Source: Flavobacterium sp. UGB4466 (GTDB taxonomy: Bacteria > Bacteroidota > Bacteroidia > Flavobacteriales > Flavobacteriaceae). From it: DNA of 44,104 nt. The stretch is taken from assembly GCF_903469665.1 (NCBI RefSeq), contig NZ_CAGKLC010000031.1, positions 1-44,104 of the forward strand. Reading direction: 5' to 3'. Below the pieces are notes generated by a model. That model was not told where the DNA came from. It worked only from the letters and a program-made list of their open reading frames with translations, and did not search any database. Numbering within the stretch: the first letter of the stretch is position 1; the number at the start of each line of letters is the position of its first letter. Of the stretch, positions 33,941 through 41,527 are shown one piece after another. A program made the translations under genes and the position numbers.

Positions 33941-34501
33941 TTATTTCCACTTTAATGTTTCCATTAGTCTTTGCATATCATTTCGAATATAACTCGCAGC
34001 CGGCATAACCGAATCGAAATTAGGCTTCGCATAAAAATAAACCGATCCTGTGATAAAGTGTTTTGTACTGTCTGTAACGTAAAATTGTGAGTTTGTAGCG
34101 GCATTTCCGTCTACGCGGTAAAACATTCCGTAAACCTTTTTTTGAGGGTTTAAATAAGGCTGTTCTAAAATATCATCTGCTTTAATAACATGCTCGTAGG
34201 TTAACTTCTGAGCATCTTTGAGCAATTTCACAATATCTCCATGTACCGGCTTATAAGTGAGGTAAATTGTAGCTTTCATCTTTGGATAGGTAATCGCAAA
34301 TCCGCAATTTTTCTCTCCTTTGATTACGGCCGCTTCATTCATTTCAAAAGTAAAAGGGCAATTGTTTTCAAAACCTACATATTTGGCTTCAGGATAGTCC
34401 AAACGAAGGAAACCGGCAGGTTTTGGCACTACATCATCTTTACAACTTAAAACAGTCAATGCCAGTAAAATTGTTGCTAGTGAAATGGTCTTTTTTAGCA
34501 T
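33941..34501 (-). CDS. gldD: Gliding motility lipoprotein GldD
   Basis: GldD is a lipoprotein required for gliding in Flavobacterium; its precise part in the motor or T9SS is not settled. The 186-residue protein has a lipoprotein signal ending LTVLSC (Cys20), then KDDVVPKPAGFLRLDYPEAKY, which is typical of GldD. NCGFAITYPKMKATIYLTYKPV and a C-terminal SVMPAASYIRNDMQRLMETLKWK follow. It starts 2 bp after the gldE stop, so the two are translationally linked, the same order I recall from F. johnsoniae. Confidence 0.95.
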   Translation of the reverse strand: MLKKTISLATILLALTVLSCKDDVVPKPAGFLRLDYPEAKYVGFENNCPFTFEMNEAAVIKGEKNCGFAITYPKMKATIYLTYKPVHGDIVKLLKDAQKLTYEHVIKADDILEQPYLNPQKKVYGMFYRVDGNAATNSQFYVTDSTKHFITGSVYFYAKPNFDSVMPAASYIRNDMQRLMETLKWK

Positions 34502-34503
34502 TC

Positions 34504-35799
34504 TTAATCTATTGTTACTTTTATTTGTTTTACACGTTTCTTATCCACTGTTTCTATAGTAAAAACACAGTTTTCGAACGCTATTTTCTGATCTTTTTTA
34601 GGGAAATTACCCAAAATCTCTAAAATGAATCCGGCCAATGTCTCGGCTTCACCTTTATGAGATTCAAAGATTTCTTCATTAACCGCTACGATTCTGTAAA
34701 AATCCTTGAGATTAATTTTTCCTTCAAAAAGAAAATTCTTTTCATCTATCTGAGAGAAATTCAAATTCTCGTCGTCAAACTCATCACTAATATCCCCTAC
34801 AATCTCCTCAATAACGTCTTCCAGAGAGACTAATCCTGACGTTCCGCCATATTCATCCACCACTATCGCCAAATGGCTTTTAAGGCTCTGAAAATCCTTC
34901 AATAAATTATCCAGCTTCTTGTTCTCCGGAACAAAAAATGCTTTTCTGATTAAAGAGGTCCAGTCAAATTCTTCCTTATCAATATGCGGCAACAAATCCT
35001 TGACAAACAAAACGCCTTCTATCTGGTCTATATTGTCGCGATATACCGGAATTCTCGAAAAGCCTTTTTCTATTATTTTAGGACAAATCCCGGAAAAAGG
35101 TTCTGACATTTCTAAAGCAAAAATATCAATTCTTGGGCTCATGACCTGCTTTGTATCAGTATTACCAAAAGATACGATCCCTTCCAGTATTTTTTGCTCT
35201 TCTGTTGACGTACCTTGTGAATCTGTCAATTCTAAGGCTTGTGAAAGTTGATTTACAGAGAAATTATTCTTCTGTTTCCCCAATTTATGATGCAAATATA
35301 GCGTAACACTTCGCATCGGCAAACTGATTGGAGTGAGTAATTTATCTAATACAGCCAATGGATAGGCAGTTCGTTTTGCAAATTTTACATTGTTACGGCT
35401 GGCATAAACTTTAGGAAGTACTTCCCCGAACAACAAAATTAGCGAAGTAACCAGAACAATCTCAAGAATAAACTTAAGGGCCGGCGACTCTATGTCTCCA
35501 AAAATATTCCGGCCTGTAAAGGAAAACAGAATAACGGTTGCGATATTAAAAAGATTATTAGCCACTAATAAGGTCGCGAGAAGTTTCTTAGGCCTGTCCA
35601 AAAGGTCGGAAATAATTTTTCCTTTTGAATGATTCTCCTGCAAGGTGTCGTCGATATCTTTTTGAGACAAAGAGAAAAGTGCCACTTCGGCACCTGAAAC
35701 TATCGCTGATAAAAACAGCAAAATAAATATTCCGACAAAGCCAATTATCAAATTGATGTCTACTGTCGTATTAAGAAACAAACTGGGCTCCGGGTCCAA
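34504..35799 (-). CDS. gldE: Gliding motility-associated membrane protein GldE
   Basis: GldE is an inner-membrane CNNM/CorC-type protein whose gene accompanies gldD; the family suggests a link to divalent-ion handling, but its role in gliding is not clear. A DUF21 membrane domain with three to four helices (INLIIGFVGIFILLFLSAIVSGAEVALFSL ...) comes first. Paired CBS domains follow (about 205-330, with FGNTDTKQVMSPRIDIFAL and DEYGGTSGLVSLEDVIEEIVGDI). A CorC/HlyC C-terminal domain ends the protein. The start is TTG at 35799: an in-frame stop lies 15 nt upstream and no nearby ATG exists, while MDPEPS matches the N-terminus I recall for GldE. The ssb gene precedes it by 23 bp. Confidence 0.94.
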   Translation of the reverse strand: MDPEPSLFLNTTVDINLIIGFVGIFILLFLSAIVSGAEVALFSLSQKDIDDTLQENHSKGKIISDLLDRPKKLLATLLVANNLFNIATVILFSFTGRNIFGDIESPALKFILEIVLVTSLILLFGEVLPKVYASRNNVKFAKRTAYPLAVLDKLLTPISLPMRSVTLYLHHKLGKQKNNFSVNQLSQALELTDSQGTSTEEQKILEGIVSFGNTDTKQVMSPRIDIFALEMSEPFSGICPKIIEKGFSRIPVYRDNIDQIEGVLFVKDLLPHIDKEEFDWTSLIRKAFFVPENKKLDNLLKDFQSLKSHLAIVVDEYGGTSGLVSLEDVIEEIVGDISDEFDDENLNFSQIDEKNFLFEGKINLKDFYRIVAVNEEIFESHKGEAETLAGFILEILGNFPKKDQKIAFENCVFTIETVDKKRVKQIKVTID

Positions 35800-35822
35800 A
35801 TTAAAAAGAATTAGTTATACAT

Positions 35823-36263
35823 TCAAAAAGGCAGATCATTTATAGGTAAGCCTTCATTTGCTGCGTCAAAGTTAGTGTTTTTTGGTGACTCACTGTCCTG
35901 GTTAGGCTTATGATTTCCGGTTTCTTTTTTGGTATTCAAGAAAGTAAACTCAGTCACCTGAATTTCTGTGGTATATTTTGTAGTACCGTCTTCAGCTTGC
36001 CATTGACGTGATTTTATACGTCCTTCAATAAATATCTTGTCTCCTTTCGACAAATATTTCTCGCAAATTTCGGCCGCTTTATTACGTACAACTAAATTGT
36101 GCCATTCGGTTGAAGTTATTTTTTCATTGGTCGTTTTATTGATATACACTTCGTTTGTAGCCAATTGAAAACGTCCGATGCAGTTTCCTCCCTCAAAATA
36201 ATGCATTTTTACATCATCGCCTAAATGGCCGATTAACATCACTTTATTTAATGTTCCGTTCAT
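35823..36263 (-). CDS. ssb: Single-stranded DNA-binding protein
   Basis: SSB coats single-stranded DNA in replication, repair and recombination. The OB fold is seen in MNGTLNKVMLIGHLGDDVKMHYFEGGNCIGRFQLATNE, followed by TEWHNLVVRNKAAEICEKYLSKGDKIFIEGRIKSRQWQ. A linker rich in Asn, Lys and Pro leads to the C-terminal tip NDLPF, the short motif used to recruit partner enzymes. The length is 146 residues. It sits between mutY and gldE and has its own promoter-like element. Confidence 0.97.
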   Translation of the reverse strand: MNGTLNKVMLIGHLGDDVKMHYFEGGNCIGRFQLATNEVYINKTTNEKITSTEWHNLVVRNKAAEICEKYLSKGDKIFIEGRIKSRQWQAEDGTTKYTTEIQVTEFTFLNTKKETGNHKPNQDSESPKNTNFDAANEGLPINDLPF

Positions 36264-36285
36264 AGTTTTTTAGTGGTATTTATAC

Positions 36286-36293
36286 CAAAGATA
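36286..36293 (-). promoter_or_regulatory. Candidate ssb promoter -7 element
   Basis: On the minus strand it reads TATCTTTG, 22 nt upstream of the ssb ATG. No clear -33 TTG at the normal distance. It would let ssb-gldE-gldD be transcribed apart from mutY. Confidence 0.45.
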
Positions 36294-36300
36294 CATTTTT

Positions 36301-37347
36301 TTAGCAAATTATTTCCTGCTTTTCCAGAAAATTGTGAATCACAATTGGAAAAGGAAAAACATTTAACTCACTAGCTTTCAAGCCATTTTCTATTAAACCC
36401 TCAATTCTAACCCTCCAGAACTGTATGTGCAGATGTTGGTGCGAAAGTTTATGAATAACAGTACTTTCGGCATAATCTTCTATACCTATAATTGTATACG
36501 ACGAAAAAACAGTGTCTGTAACTGCTTTCGAAACTACATCAAAGTCTACGATTTTATCCGTTTCCAAAAGCGGAAACTCATACAGATTGTGCCAGATTCC
36601 TTTTGCCGTTCTTTTTTGAAGTATAGTATTTCCTAAAGCATCTTCTACAATGAGATAATTAAAGAAACGATTGGTTACTTTTACTTTCTTAGATTTAACA
36701 GGCAAAACGGCTACCTTTTTCTTTTGTAATGCTGCACAGCTATCATTAAAGTCACAAACCGTACAATCAGGACTTTTAGGCACGCATTGTAAAGCTCCAA
36801 ACTCCATTATCGCCTGATTAAAAATAGCAGGGTTATCCTTTGGCATTAATTCATAAGCCAGTTCGGTAAACTCTTTTTTCGTTGCAGGCGAAGCGATATC
36901 AGATTCAATATCAAAATAACGAGAAAGCACTCTGAATACATTTCCATCCACTACAGGAACAGTCTCATTATAAGAAAAGGAGGCAATTGCTGCAGCCGTG
37001 TATTCTCCAACACCTTTTAATTTTAAAAGTTCTTTATAGCTAGGAGGAAAAACACCGTTGAGCTCATTGGCGACATATTGAGCCGTTTTATGCAAATTTC
37101 GGGCACGGGAATAATACCCTAATCCCTGCCAAAGTTTCAAAACCTGCTCTTCTGAAGCATTTGCTAAATCATATACGGTAGGAAATTCCTTCGTAAAAGC
37201 AAAAAAATAGGGTGTTCCTTGCGCAACTCGAGTCTGTTGCAACATAATTTCTGAGAGCCAAATATGGTATGGATTGGTCGTTTTACGCCATGGCAAATCA
37301 CGTTTGTTTTGTAAATACCATTTTATCAACACGTTAGAAAAATTCAT
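36301..37347 (-). CDS. mutY: A/G-specific adenine DNA glycosylase MutY
   Basis: MutY removes adenine mispaired with 8-oxoguanine. The protein has the helix-hairpin-helix LKLKGVGEYTAAAIASF and the catalytic Asp in VPVVDGNVFRVLSR. The iron-sulfur loop is complete, with the C-x6-C-x2-C-x5-C pattern in CVPKSPDCTVCDFNDSC. A C-terminal NUDIX-like domain recognises oxoG. I chose MNFSNVLIKWY at 37347. A longer reading from 37368 (MYSKYFA) would begin inside the promoter-like element at 37366-37373. Length is then 348 residues, as usual. It shares a divergent region with the HU gene. Confidence 0.95.
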   Translation of the reverse strand: MNFSNVLIKWYLQNKRDLPWRKTTNPYHIWLSEIMLQQTRVAQGTPYFFAFTKEFPTVYDLANASEEQVLKLWQGLGYYSRARNLHKTAQYVANELNGVFPPSYKELLKLKGVGEYTAAAIASFSYNETVPVVDGNVFRVLSRYFDIESDIASPATKKEFTELAYELMPKDNPAIFNQAIMEFGALQCVPKSPDCTVCDFNDSCAALQKKKVAVLPVKSKKVKVTNRFFNYLIVEDALGNTILQKRTAKGIWHNLYEFPLLETDKIVDFDVVSKAVTDTVFSSYTIIGIEDYAESTVIHKLSHQHLHIQFWRVRIEGLIENGLKASELNVFPFPIVIHNFLEKQEIIC

Positions 37348-37365
37348 TGCAAAATACTTAGAATA

Positions 37366-37373
37366 CAAAAGTA
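37366..37373 (-). promoter_or_regulatory. Candidate mutY promoter -7 element
   Basis: On the minus strand it reads TACTTTTG, 18 nt upstream of the chosen ATG; the -33 part is weak. It argues against the start at 37368. Confidence 0.45.
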
Positions 37374-37406
37374 AATGTTTATGTAATTAAAATTTAACGA
37401 TTTAGC

Positions 37407-37438
37407 TTGATTAATTATTTTTTTAATTCTTATATTTG
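37407..37438 (+). promoter_or_regulatory. Consensus promoter of the HU gene
   Basis: TTG (37407-37409) is followed after 21 nt by TATATTTG (37431-37438), an exact match to the flavobacterial consensus. The leader is about 45 nt. Confidence 0.75.
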
Positions 37439-37487
37439 CAAACTCAAAAAAATAGTACACCATTTATAAAATAAAATAGGAAAGAAA

Positions 37488-37778
37488 ATGACGAAAGCAG
37501 ATATCGTAGCGAAAATTTCGGAGAAACTAGGTCTTGAAAAAGGAGATGTTCAAGCAACAGTTGAAACTTTTATGGAAGAAGTTAAAACTTCACTAGAAAC
37601 TGGAGACAATGTTTACCTAAGAGGTTTTGGAAGTTTTATTGTAAAAACAAGAGCTGAAAAAACTGGTAGAAACATTTCTAAAAACACTACTATCAAAATT
37701 CCAGCACACAATATTCCTGCGTTTAAACCTGCAAAAGTTTTTGTAGAAGGAGTAAAAACAAATAACGAAGCAAAGTAA
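37488..37778 (+). CDS. HU family DNA-binding protein
   Basis: This is a 96-residue histone-like protein that bends and compacts DNA. It reads MTKADIVAKISEKLGLEKGDVQATVETFMEEVK, then VYLRGFGSFIVKTRAEKTGRNISKNTTIKIPAHNIPAFKPAK, the HU signature region with the Arg-rich arm and the Pro at the arm's tip. The full length is slightly more than the usual 90 because of a short C-terminal tail. It is 31 bp upstream of a 30-residue basic protein gene on the same strand, followed by a terminator. Confidence 0.96.
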   Translation: MTKADIVAKISEKLGLEKGDVQATVETFMEEVKTSLETGDNVYLRGFGSFIVKTRAEKTGRNISKNTTIKIPAHNIPAFKPAKVFVEGVKTNNEAK

Positions 37779-37809
37779 TACTATTAATTAATTATAAAAT
37801 CGACACGAT

Positions 37810-37902
37810 ATGCCAAGTGGTAAAAAAAGAAAGAGACATAAGGTAGCTACTCACAAACGTAAAAAAAGAGCGAGAGCTAACCGTCACAAGAAGAAAAAGT
37901 AG
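37810..37902 (+). CDS. Very basic 30-residue protein, probable ribosome-associated protein
   Basis: The ATG at 37810 opens a 30-codon frame. It reads MPSGKKRKRHKVATHKRKKR followed by a tail rich in Arg, His and Lys that ends in KKKK. About two thirds of the residues are Lys, Arg or His. I recall this sequence as widely conserved in Bacteroidota between HU and the RNase G/E gene, often missed because it is so short. Its composition resembles small ribosomal proteins such as Thx and L36. It could be the Bacteroidota-specific ribosomal protein called bL38, but that is from memory and unchecked. It is cotranscribed with HU; its stop codon lies in the terminator stem. Confidence 0.8.
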   Translation: MPSGKKRKRHKVATHKRKKRARANRHKKKK

Positions 37903-37919
37903 TTTTAAACTACTTTTTT
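37894..37919 (+). terminator. Terminator of the HU unit, overlapping the stop codon
   Basis: AAAAAGTAGTTT pairs with AAACTACTTTTT, and the TAG stop of the 30-residue gene is part of the left arm. A T run follows. Confidence 0.85.
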
Positions 37920-37949
37920 CTTTTTAAACGTTCATTGAAATTGGAATTG

Positions 37950-38010
37950 AGTCTCAGTAAACAGTCACAGTTTGCAGCCTAAAACTGTTAACTGCTACTG
38001 CTAACTGCTT
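37950..38010. repeat. CAGT-rich degenerate repeat
   Basis: Segments such as GTCTCAGT, AACAGTCACAGTTTGCAG and AACTGCTACTGCTAACTGC resemble the block at 16937-17064 and include partly inverted copies. Confidence 0.6.
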
Positions 38011-38112
38011 ACAAAAATTCCCCCGGGTTCAATACCTGTTAAAAATATTGTTTAATCCATCCTTACAATTAGGCCTTAAGCTATAAGCTTTAAGCTTTAA
38101 GCAAATTTATTT

Positions 38113-38140
38113 TGCCTATTGCCTACTGCCTACTGCCTAT
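38113..38140. repeat. TGCCTAY heptamer repeat
   Basis: Four successive 7-bp units (TGCCTAT, TGCCTAC, TGCCTAC, TGCCTAT) lie 31 nt upstream of the RNase gene start, after a TAAGCTT-type run. Confidence 0.8.
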
Positions 38141-38170
38141 TGCTAGAAAGTTCGGATAAAAATTTACAGT

Positions 38171-39715
38171 GTGAATAAAGAATTAATCATTAGATCTAGT
38201 TCTGAAGCCGTAGATTTTGCCTTATTAAAAGATGGAAAACTAATTGAATTACACAAAGAAGAAGAGAAAAGCAACTTTCAGGTTGGTGATATTTTTATTG
38301 CTAAAATCCGAAAACCAGTTGCCGGACTTAATGCTGCTTTTGTAAATGTAGGCTTCGAAAAAGACGCTTTTTTACATTATCACGACTTAGGTCCAAACTT
38401 AGCTTCTCAACTGAAATTCATAAAACTTGTAAGCGCAGGTAAAATAAAAGATTTCTCCCTAAAAACCTTTCAGTTTGAAAAAGAGATTGACAAAGATGGC
38501 ATCATTACTGATATTTTAAGTGCCAATCAATCTGTTTTAGTTCAAGTTGTAAAAGAACCTATCTCGACCAAAGGGCCAAGGATAAGCGCTGAGCTTTCAC
38601 TGGCAGGAAGATTTATTGTTCTCGTTCCGTTTTCTGACCGTGTTTCTATTTCTCAAAAAATAGAAGACAAAAAAGAAAAGGATCGTCTAAAAAAACTTGT
38701 TCTATCGATCAAACCTAAAGGATTTGGTGTTATTGTTCGCACAGTAGCCGAAGGCAAAAACGTAGCCGAATTAGAAAAAGATTTGCAGAACCTGCTTGGC
38801 AGATGGACTGCAATGTGTAAAAAATTACCAACTGCTCATCATCCCTCAAAAGTATTAGGAGAACTCAACAGAGCTTCTTCCATATTAAGAGACGTTTTCA
38901 ACGATACCTTTAGTGGTATTCAAATAGATGATGAAGAGTTGTACCATCAAACGAAGGAATATCTGCAAGAAATTGCACCTTCAAAACAATCGATTGTTAA
39001 GTTTTATCAATCAAATGACACTCCAATTTTTGAGAAATACAATATAGAGAGACAAATCAAAACTTCTTTTGGAAGAACCGTCTCCATGAGTAAAGGTGCT
39101 TATCTTATTATCGAACATACTGAAGCTCTTCACGTTATAGACGTAAATAGCGGAAATCGTTCGAATAAAGCAACCAACCAGGAAGACACTGCCATGGAAG
39201 TGAATATGATTGCCGCCGCCGAAATTGCCAGACAACTTCGTTTGCGTGATATGGGCGGAATAATCGTAGTTGATTTTATCGATATGTCTAATCCAGAAAA
39301 CAGGAAGGTTTTGTTCGACTTCTTGCGAGAAGAAATGAGCGACGATAAAGCAAAGCATAAAATCTTACCGCCTAGTAAATTTGGTTTAGTTCAAATTACC
39401 AGACAACGCGTAAGACCAGAAGTTAATATTAAAACCAGAGAAGAAGATCCAAACAATGAACATGGCGAAATTGAAGCGCCAATTTTAATCATTGATAAAA
39501 TCTCATCTGATTTAGATAGAATTCTAAAAACCCACAAAAGTGTTGTGCTTAACGTACATCCGTTTGTGGCTGCATACCTCAGTAAAGGTTTTCCATCATT
39601 ACGTTCAAAATGGTTTTTTGAACATAAGAAATGGGTGAAAATCATACCTCGTGACGCTTACACGTACTTAGAATACCATTTCTATGATAAAAAAGGAAAT
39701 GTTATTTCAGAATAA
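38171..39715 (+). CDS. rng: Ribonuclease E/G family endoribonuclease
   Basis: This is a single-strand endoribonuclease for rRNA maturation and mRNA decay. The S1-like RNA-binding region is near the start (VGDIFIAKIRKPVAGLNAAFVNVGFEKDAFLHYHDL). The DNase-I-like catalytic domain carries the two magnesium-binding Asp in LHVIDVNSG and IIVVDFIDM. The small zinc-link region of RNase E is not evident, and there is no long scaffold tail; 514 residues fit RNase G. The start codon is GTG at 38171. Short repeats fill the 268 bp before it, and I found no exact consensus promoter, so it may be read from a distant start. Confidence 0.95.
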   Translation: MNKELIIRSSSEAVDFALLKDGKLIELHKEEEKSNFQVGDIFIAKIRKPVAGLNAAFVNVGFEKDAFLHYHDLGPNLASQLKFIKLVSAGKIKDFSLKTFQFEKEIDKDGIITDILSANQSVLVQVVKEPISTKGPRISAELSLAGRFIVLVPFSDRVSISQKIEDKKEKDRLKKLVLSIKPKGFGVIVRTVAEGKNVAELEKDLQNLLGRWTAMCKKLPTAHHPSKVLGELNRASSILRDVFNDTFSGIQIDDEELYHQTKEYLQEIAPSKQSIVKFYQSNDTPIFEKYNIERQIKTSFGRTVSMSKGAYLIIEHTEALHVIDVNSGNRSNKATNQEDTAMEVNMIAAAEIARQLRLRDMGGIIVVDFIDMSNPENRKVLFDFLREEMSDDKAKHKILPPSKFGLVQITRQRVRPEVNIKTREEDPNNEHGEIEAPILIIDKISSDLDRILKTHKSVVLNVHPFVAAYLSKGFPSLRSKWFFEHKKWVKIIPRDAYTYLEYHFYDKKGNVISE

Positions 39716-39720
39716 AAACA

Positions 39721-39757
39721 AAACCGTCTCGTTTTTTTTAACGAGACGGTTTTTTTA
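39721..39757 (+). terminator. Terminator after rng
   Basis: A perfect 13-bp stem (AAACCGTCTCGTT with AACGAGACGGTTT) with a 6-T loop and a trailing T run. Confidence 0.93.
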
Positions 39758-39832
39758 TGCCTTTTCGCGAACCTAAACTGTAAACCTTATTAAACAAGTA
39801 TAACATCCTAAATAGATCCCTGAAAAATAATA

Positions 39833-39887
39833 GATAATATATTATCCAATATAGTATAAATTTTGTATATTTAGCTAATATTTTAGC
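39833..39887 (+). promoter_or_regulatory. Two palindromes upstream of hipB, candidate operators
   Basis: GATAATATATTATC (39833-39846) is a perfect 14-bp palindrome. GCTAATATTTTAGC (39874-39887) is nearly perfect and ends 4 nt before the ATG. HipB-type antitoxins bind such pairs to repress their own operon. Confidence 0.55.
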
Positions 39888-39891
39888 CAAA

Positions 39892-40170
39892 ATGAAAAAC
39901 TACTCCATCAACAAAACACCTAGTCAGGTTCAAAGTGAATTAGCCGAGCAATTCAGAAAGTTCAGAAAAAGCAAAAAAATAGCACAATCTGAATTAGCCA
40001 ATAAATCTGGCGTTTCCCTGGGAAGTATCAAGCGTTTTGAGCAAACTGGGCAAATCTCACTAGAATCTCTATTAAAACTCGCCCACCTCTTTGATCGATT
40101 AGAGGATTTCAATTCTATATTTAAAATTGACACCAATTTAAAAGAAATTGAAAAATTATTTAAACCTTAA
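39892..40170 (+). CDS. hipB: HipB-like antitoxin, helix-turn-helix protein
   Basis: This is the putative antitoxin and repressor of a HipBA module, with 92 residues. The HTH (XRE/Cro type) spans about 17-70, with KIAQSELANKSGVSLGSIKRFEQTGQISLESLLKLAHLF. The C-terminal part would contact the kinase. The gene is 2 bp from hipA, the usual tight coupling, and two palindromes lie before it. The symbol is given by similarity to the general type; it is only distantly like the E. coli gene. Confidence 0.85.
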   Translation: MKNYSINKTPSQVQSELAEQFRKFRKSKKIAQSELANKSGVSLGSIKRFEQTGQISLESLLKLAHLFDRLEDFNSIFKIDTNLKEIEKLFKP

Positions 40171-40172
40171 TT

Positions 40173-41393
40173 ATGCAAAATACTTCAAAAGTAAAAACCT
40201 TTTTAAATCTTGGAAGCCATAAGACAGAAATAGGTGATTTAGTGCAAAATAAAAACAAAATCTATTTCAAATACCATCCCGATTTTATAGAAGGCAGCTT
40301 AGAAATTTCACCCTTTAAAATGAAATTATCCAGAGAAATCCTCACTCCGAACGAACTTCATTTTGACGGACTTTTTGGTGTTTTCTCTGATTCTATTCCT
40401 GATGGATGGGGGAAATTACTGCTTGACAGAAAATTACTCTCTGAAGGAATCAGCTTAAATAGTATAACAGCATTAGACCGATTAACTTTTATTGATAATA
40501 ATAGCATTGGAGCCATTTCATATGAGCCAGAACATGAAAACACAAACAACCTTTCAAGTAACATTGATTTAGATCATATTTCAGATGAAATAACAACTAT
40601 TCTAAACGGAACTTCTGAAGAAATAATAGAAGAACTGTTTCAACTTGGAGGCTCATCCGGTGGAGCAAGACCCAAAATCTTAGTAGGCTTTAATTCCAAA
40701 ACAGAACAACTATTTTATGGAAAATCTGATTTACCGGATGATTTCGAACATTGGATCATTAAATTCCCTTCTTCTAATGATTTGCCAGACATCGCATTAA
40801 TTGAATACGCTTACAATAAAATGGCGCAAAATGCAGGAATTGAAGTCAACGAATTTCGCTTATTCAAAAGTAAAAAAGGCAATTATTTTTTTGGTTGTAA
40901 ACGTTTTGACAGAATAAAGAATGAAAAAATCCACCTTCACTCTGTGTCAGGATTATTACATGACAACTACAGAATGAGCACTTTAGATTACGGACATTTA
41001 ATGGATTGTGCATTTATATTAGAAAAAGACTTTAATGCCTATGCCAAAGTATTACGATTGGCTACTTTTAATGTTTTGGCACATAACAGAGACGACCATA
41101 GTAAAAATTTCTCTTTTCTGATGAATAAAAATGGAGATTGGAAATTTTCACCTGCTTATGATCTGACTTTTTCTAATTCCTCATACGGGCTTCATAGTAC
41201 AACTGTAGCCGGAGAAAGCAAAAACCCCGGACTAAAGCAACTACATGAATTAGCGAGACATTTTGGTGTTAAAAATGCGAATCAAATTTTTGAAGAAGTA
41301 AGTCAATCCTTGAGTCTGTTCGAAAAAATAGCATCTTCCTTAGATATCAGCAAAAGCTCTGTCAAACTAATAAAAAGCAATTTATTAGTTTAA
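40173..41393 (+). CDS. hipA: HipA-like toxin, serine/threonine kinase
   Basis: HipA kinases phosphorylate a translation-related target (glutamyl-tRNA synthetase in E. coli) and so can induce dormancy. At 406 residues this is near full length. The N-terminal subdomain includes LHFDGLFGVFSDSIPDGWGKLLLDR. The P-loop-like segment LGGSSGGARPK at 158-168 carries the Ser region that is autophosphorylated in E. coli HipA. The catalytic segment HNRDDHSKN places Asp307, and SPAYDLTFS places the metal-binding Asp330. All kinase motifs are present, so the toxin is probably active. The target in this organism is unknown. The module lies between two housekeeping genes and has lower G+C than they do by eye, consistent with acquisition. 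Confidence 0.9.
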   Translation: MQNTSKVKTFLNLGSHKTEIGDLVQNKNKIYFKYHPDFIEGSLEISPFKMKLSREILTPNELHFDGLFGVFSDSIPDGWGKLLLDRKLLSEGISLNSITALDRLTFIDNNSIGAISYEPEHENTNNLSSNIDLDHISDEITTILNGTSEEIIEELFQLGGSSGGARPKILVGFNSKTEQLFYGKSDLPDDFEHWIIKFPSSNDLPDIALIEYAYNKMAQNAGIEVNEFRLFKSKKGNYFFGCKRFDRIKNEKIHLHSVSGLLHDNYRMSTLDYGHLMDCAFILEKDFNAYAKVLRLATFNVLAHNRDDHSKNFSFLMNKNGDWKFSPAYDLTFSNSSYGLHSTTVAGESKNPGLKQLHELARHFGVKNANQIFEEVSQSLSLFEKIASSLDISKSSVKLIKSNLLV

Positions 41394-41417
41394 TCCCATT
41401 TTTCAAAAAAAATCAAA

Positions 41418-41490
41418 TGTCCGTCTGCGCAAAGTCAAAGATACGCCAGGAAAAACTTCTATCCCGCTCAGACAGAAAACATCCTGATCT
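41418..41490. repeat. Worn copy of the CTGAGCGAAGTC family
   Basis: GTCCGTCTGCGCAAAGTCAAAG and an inverted GCTCAGACAG (near 41467) can pair. This 134-bp gap separates hipA from convergent pbpC and may act as a shared terminator. Confidence 0.55.
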
Positions 41491-41527
41491 CTAATTGGTT
41501 TTTAGAATTTAAACTTTGCCCCTCCTT

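Noticed and set aside
37348..37368. Seven-residue extension of MutY
   Set aside because: It overlaps a TACTTTTG promoter-like element and precedes the usual MutY N-terminus.
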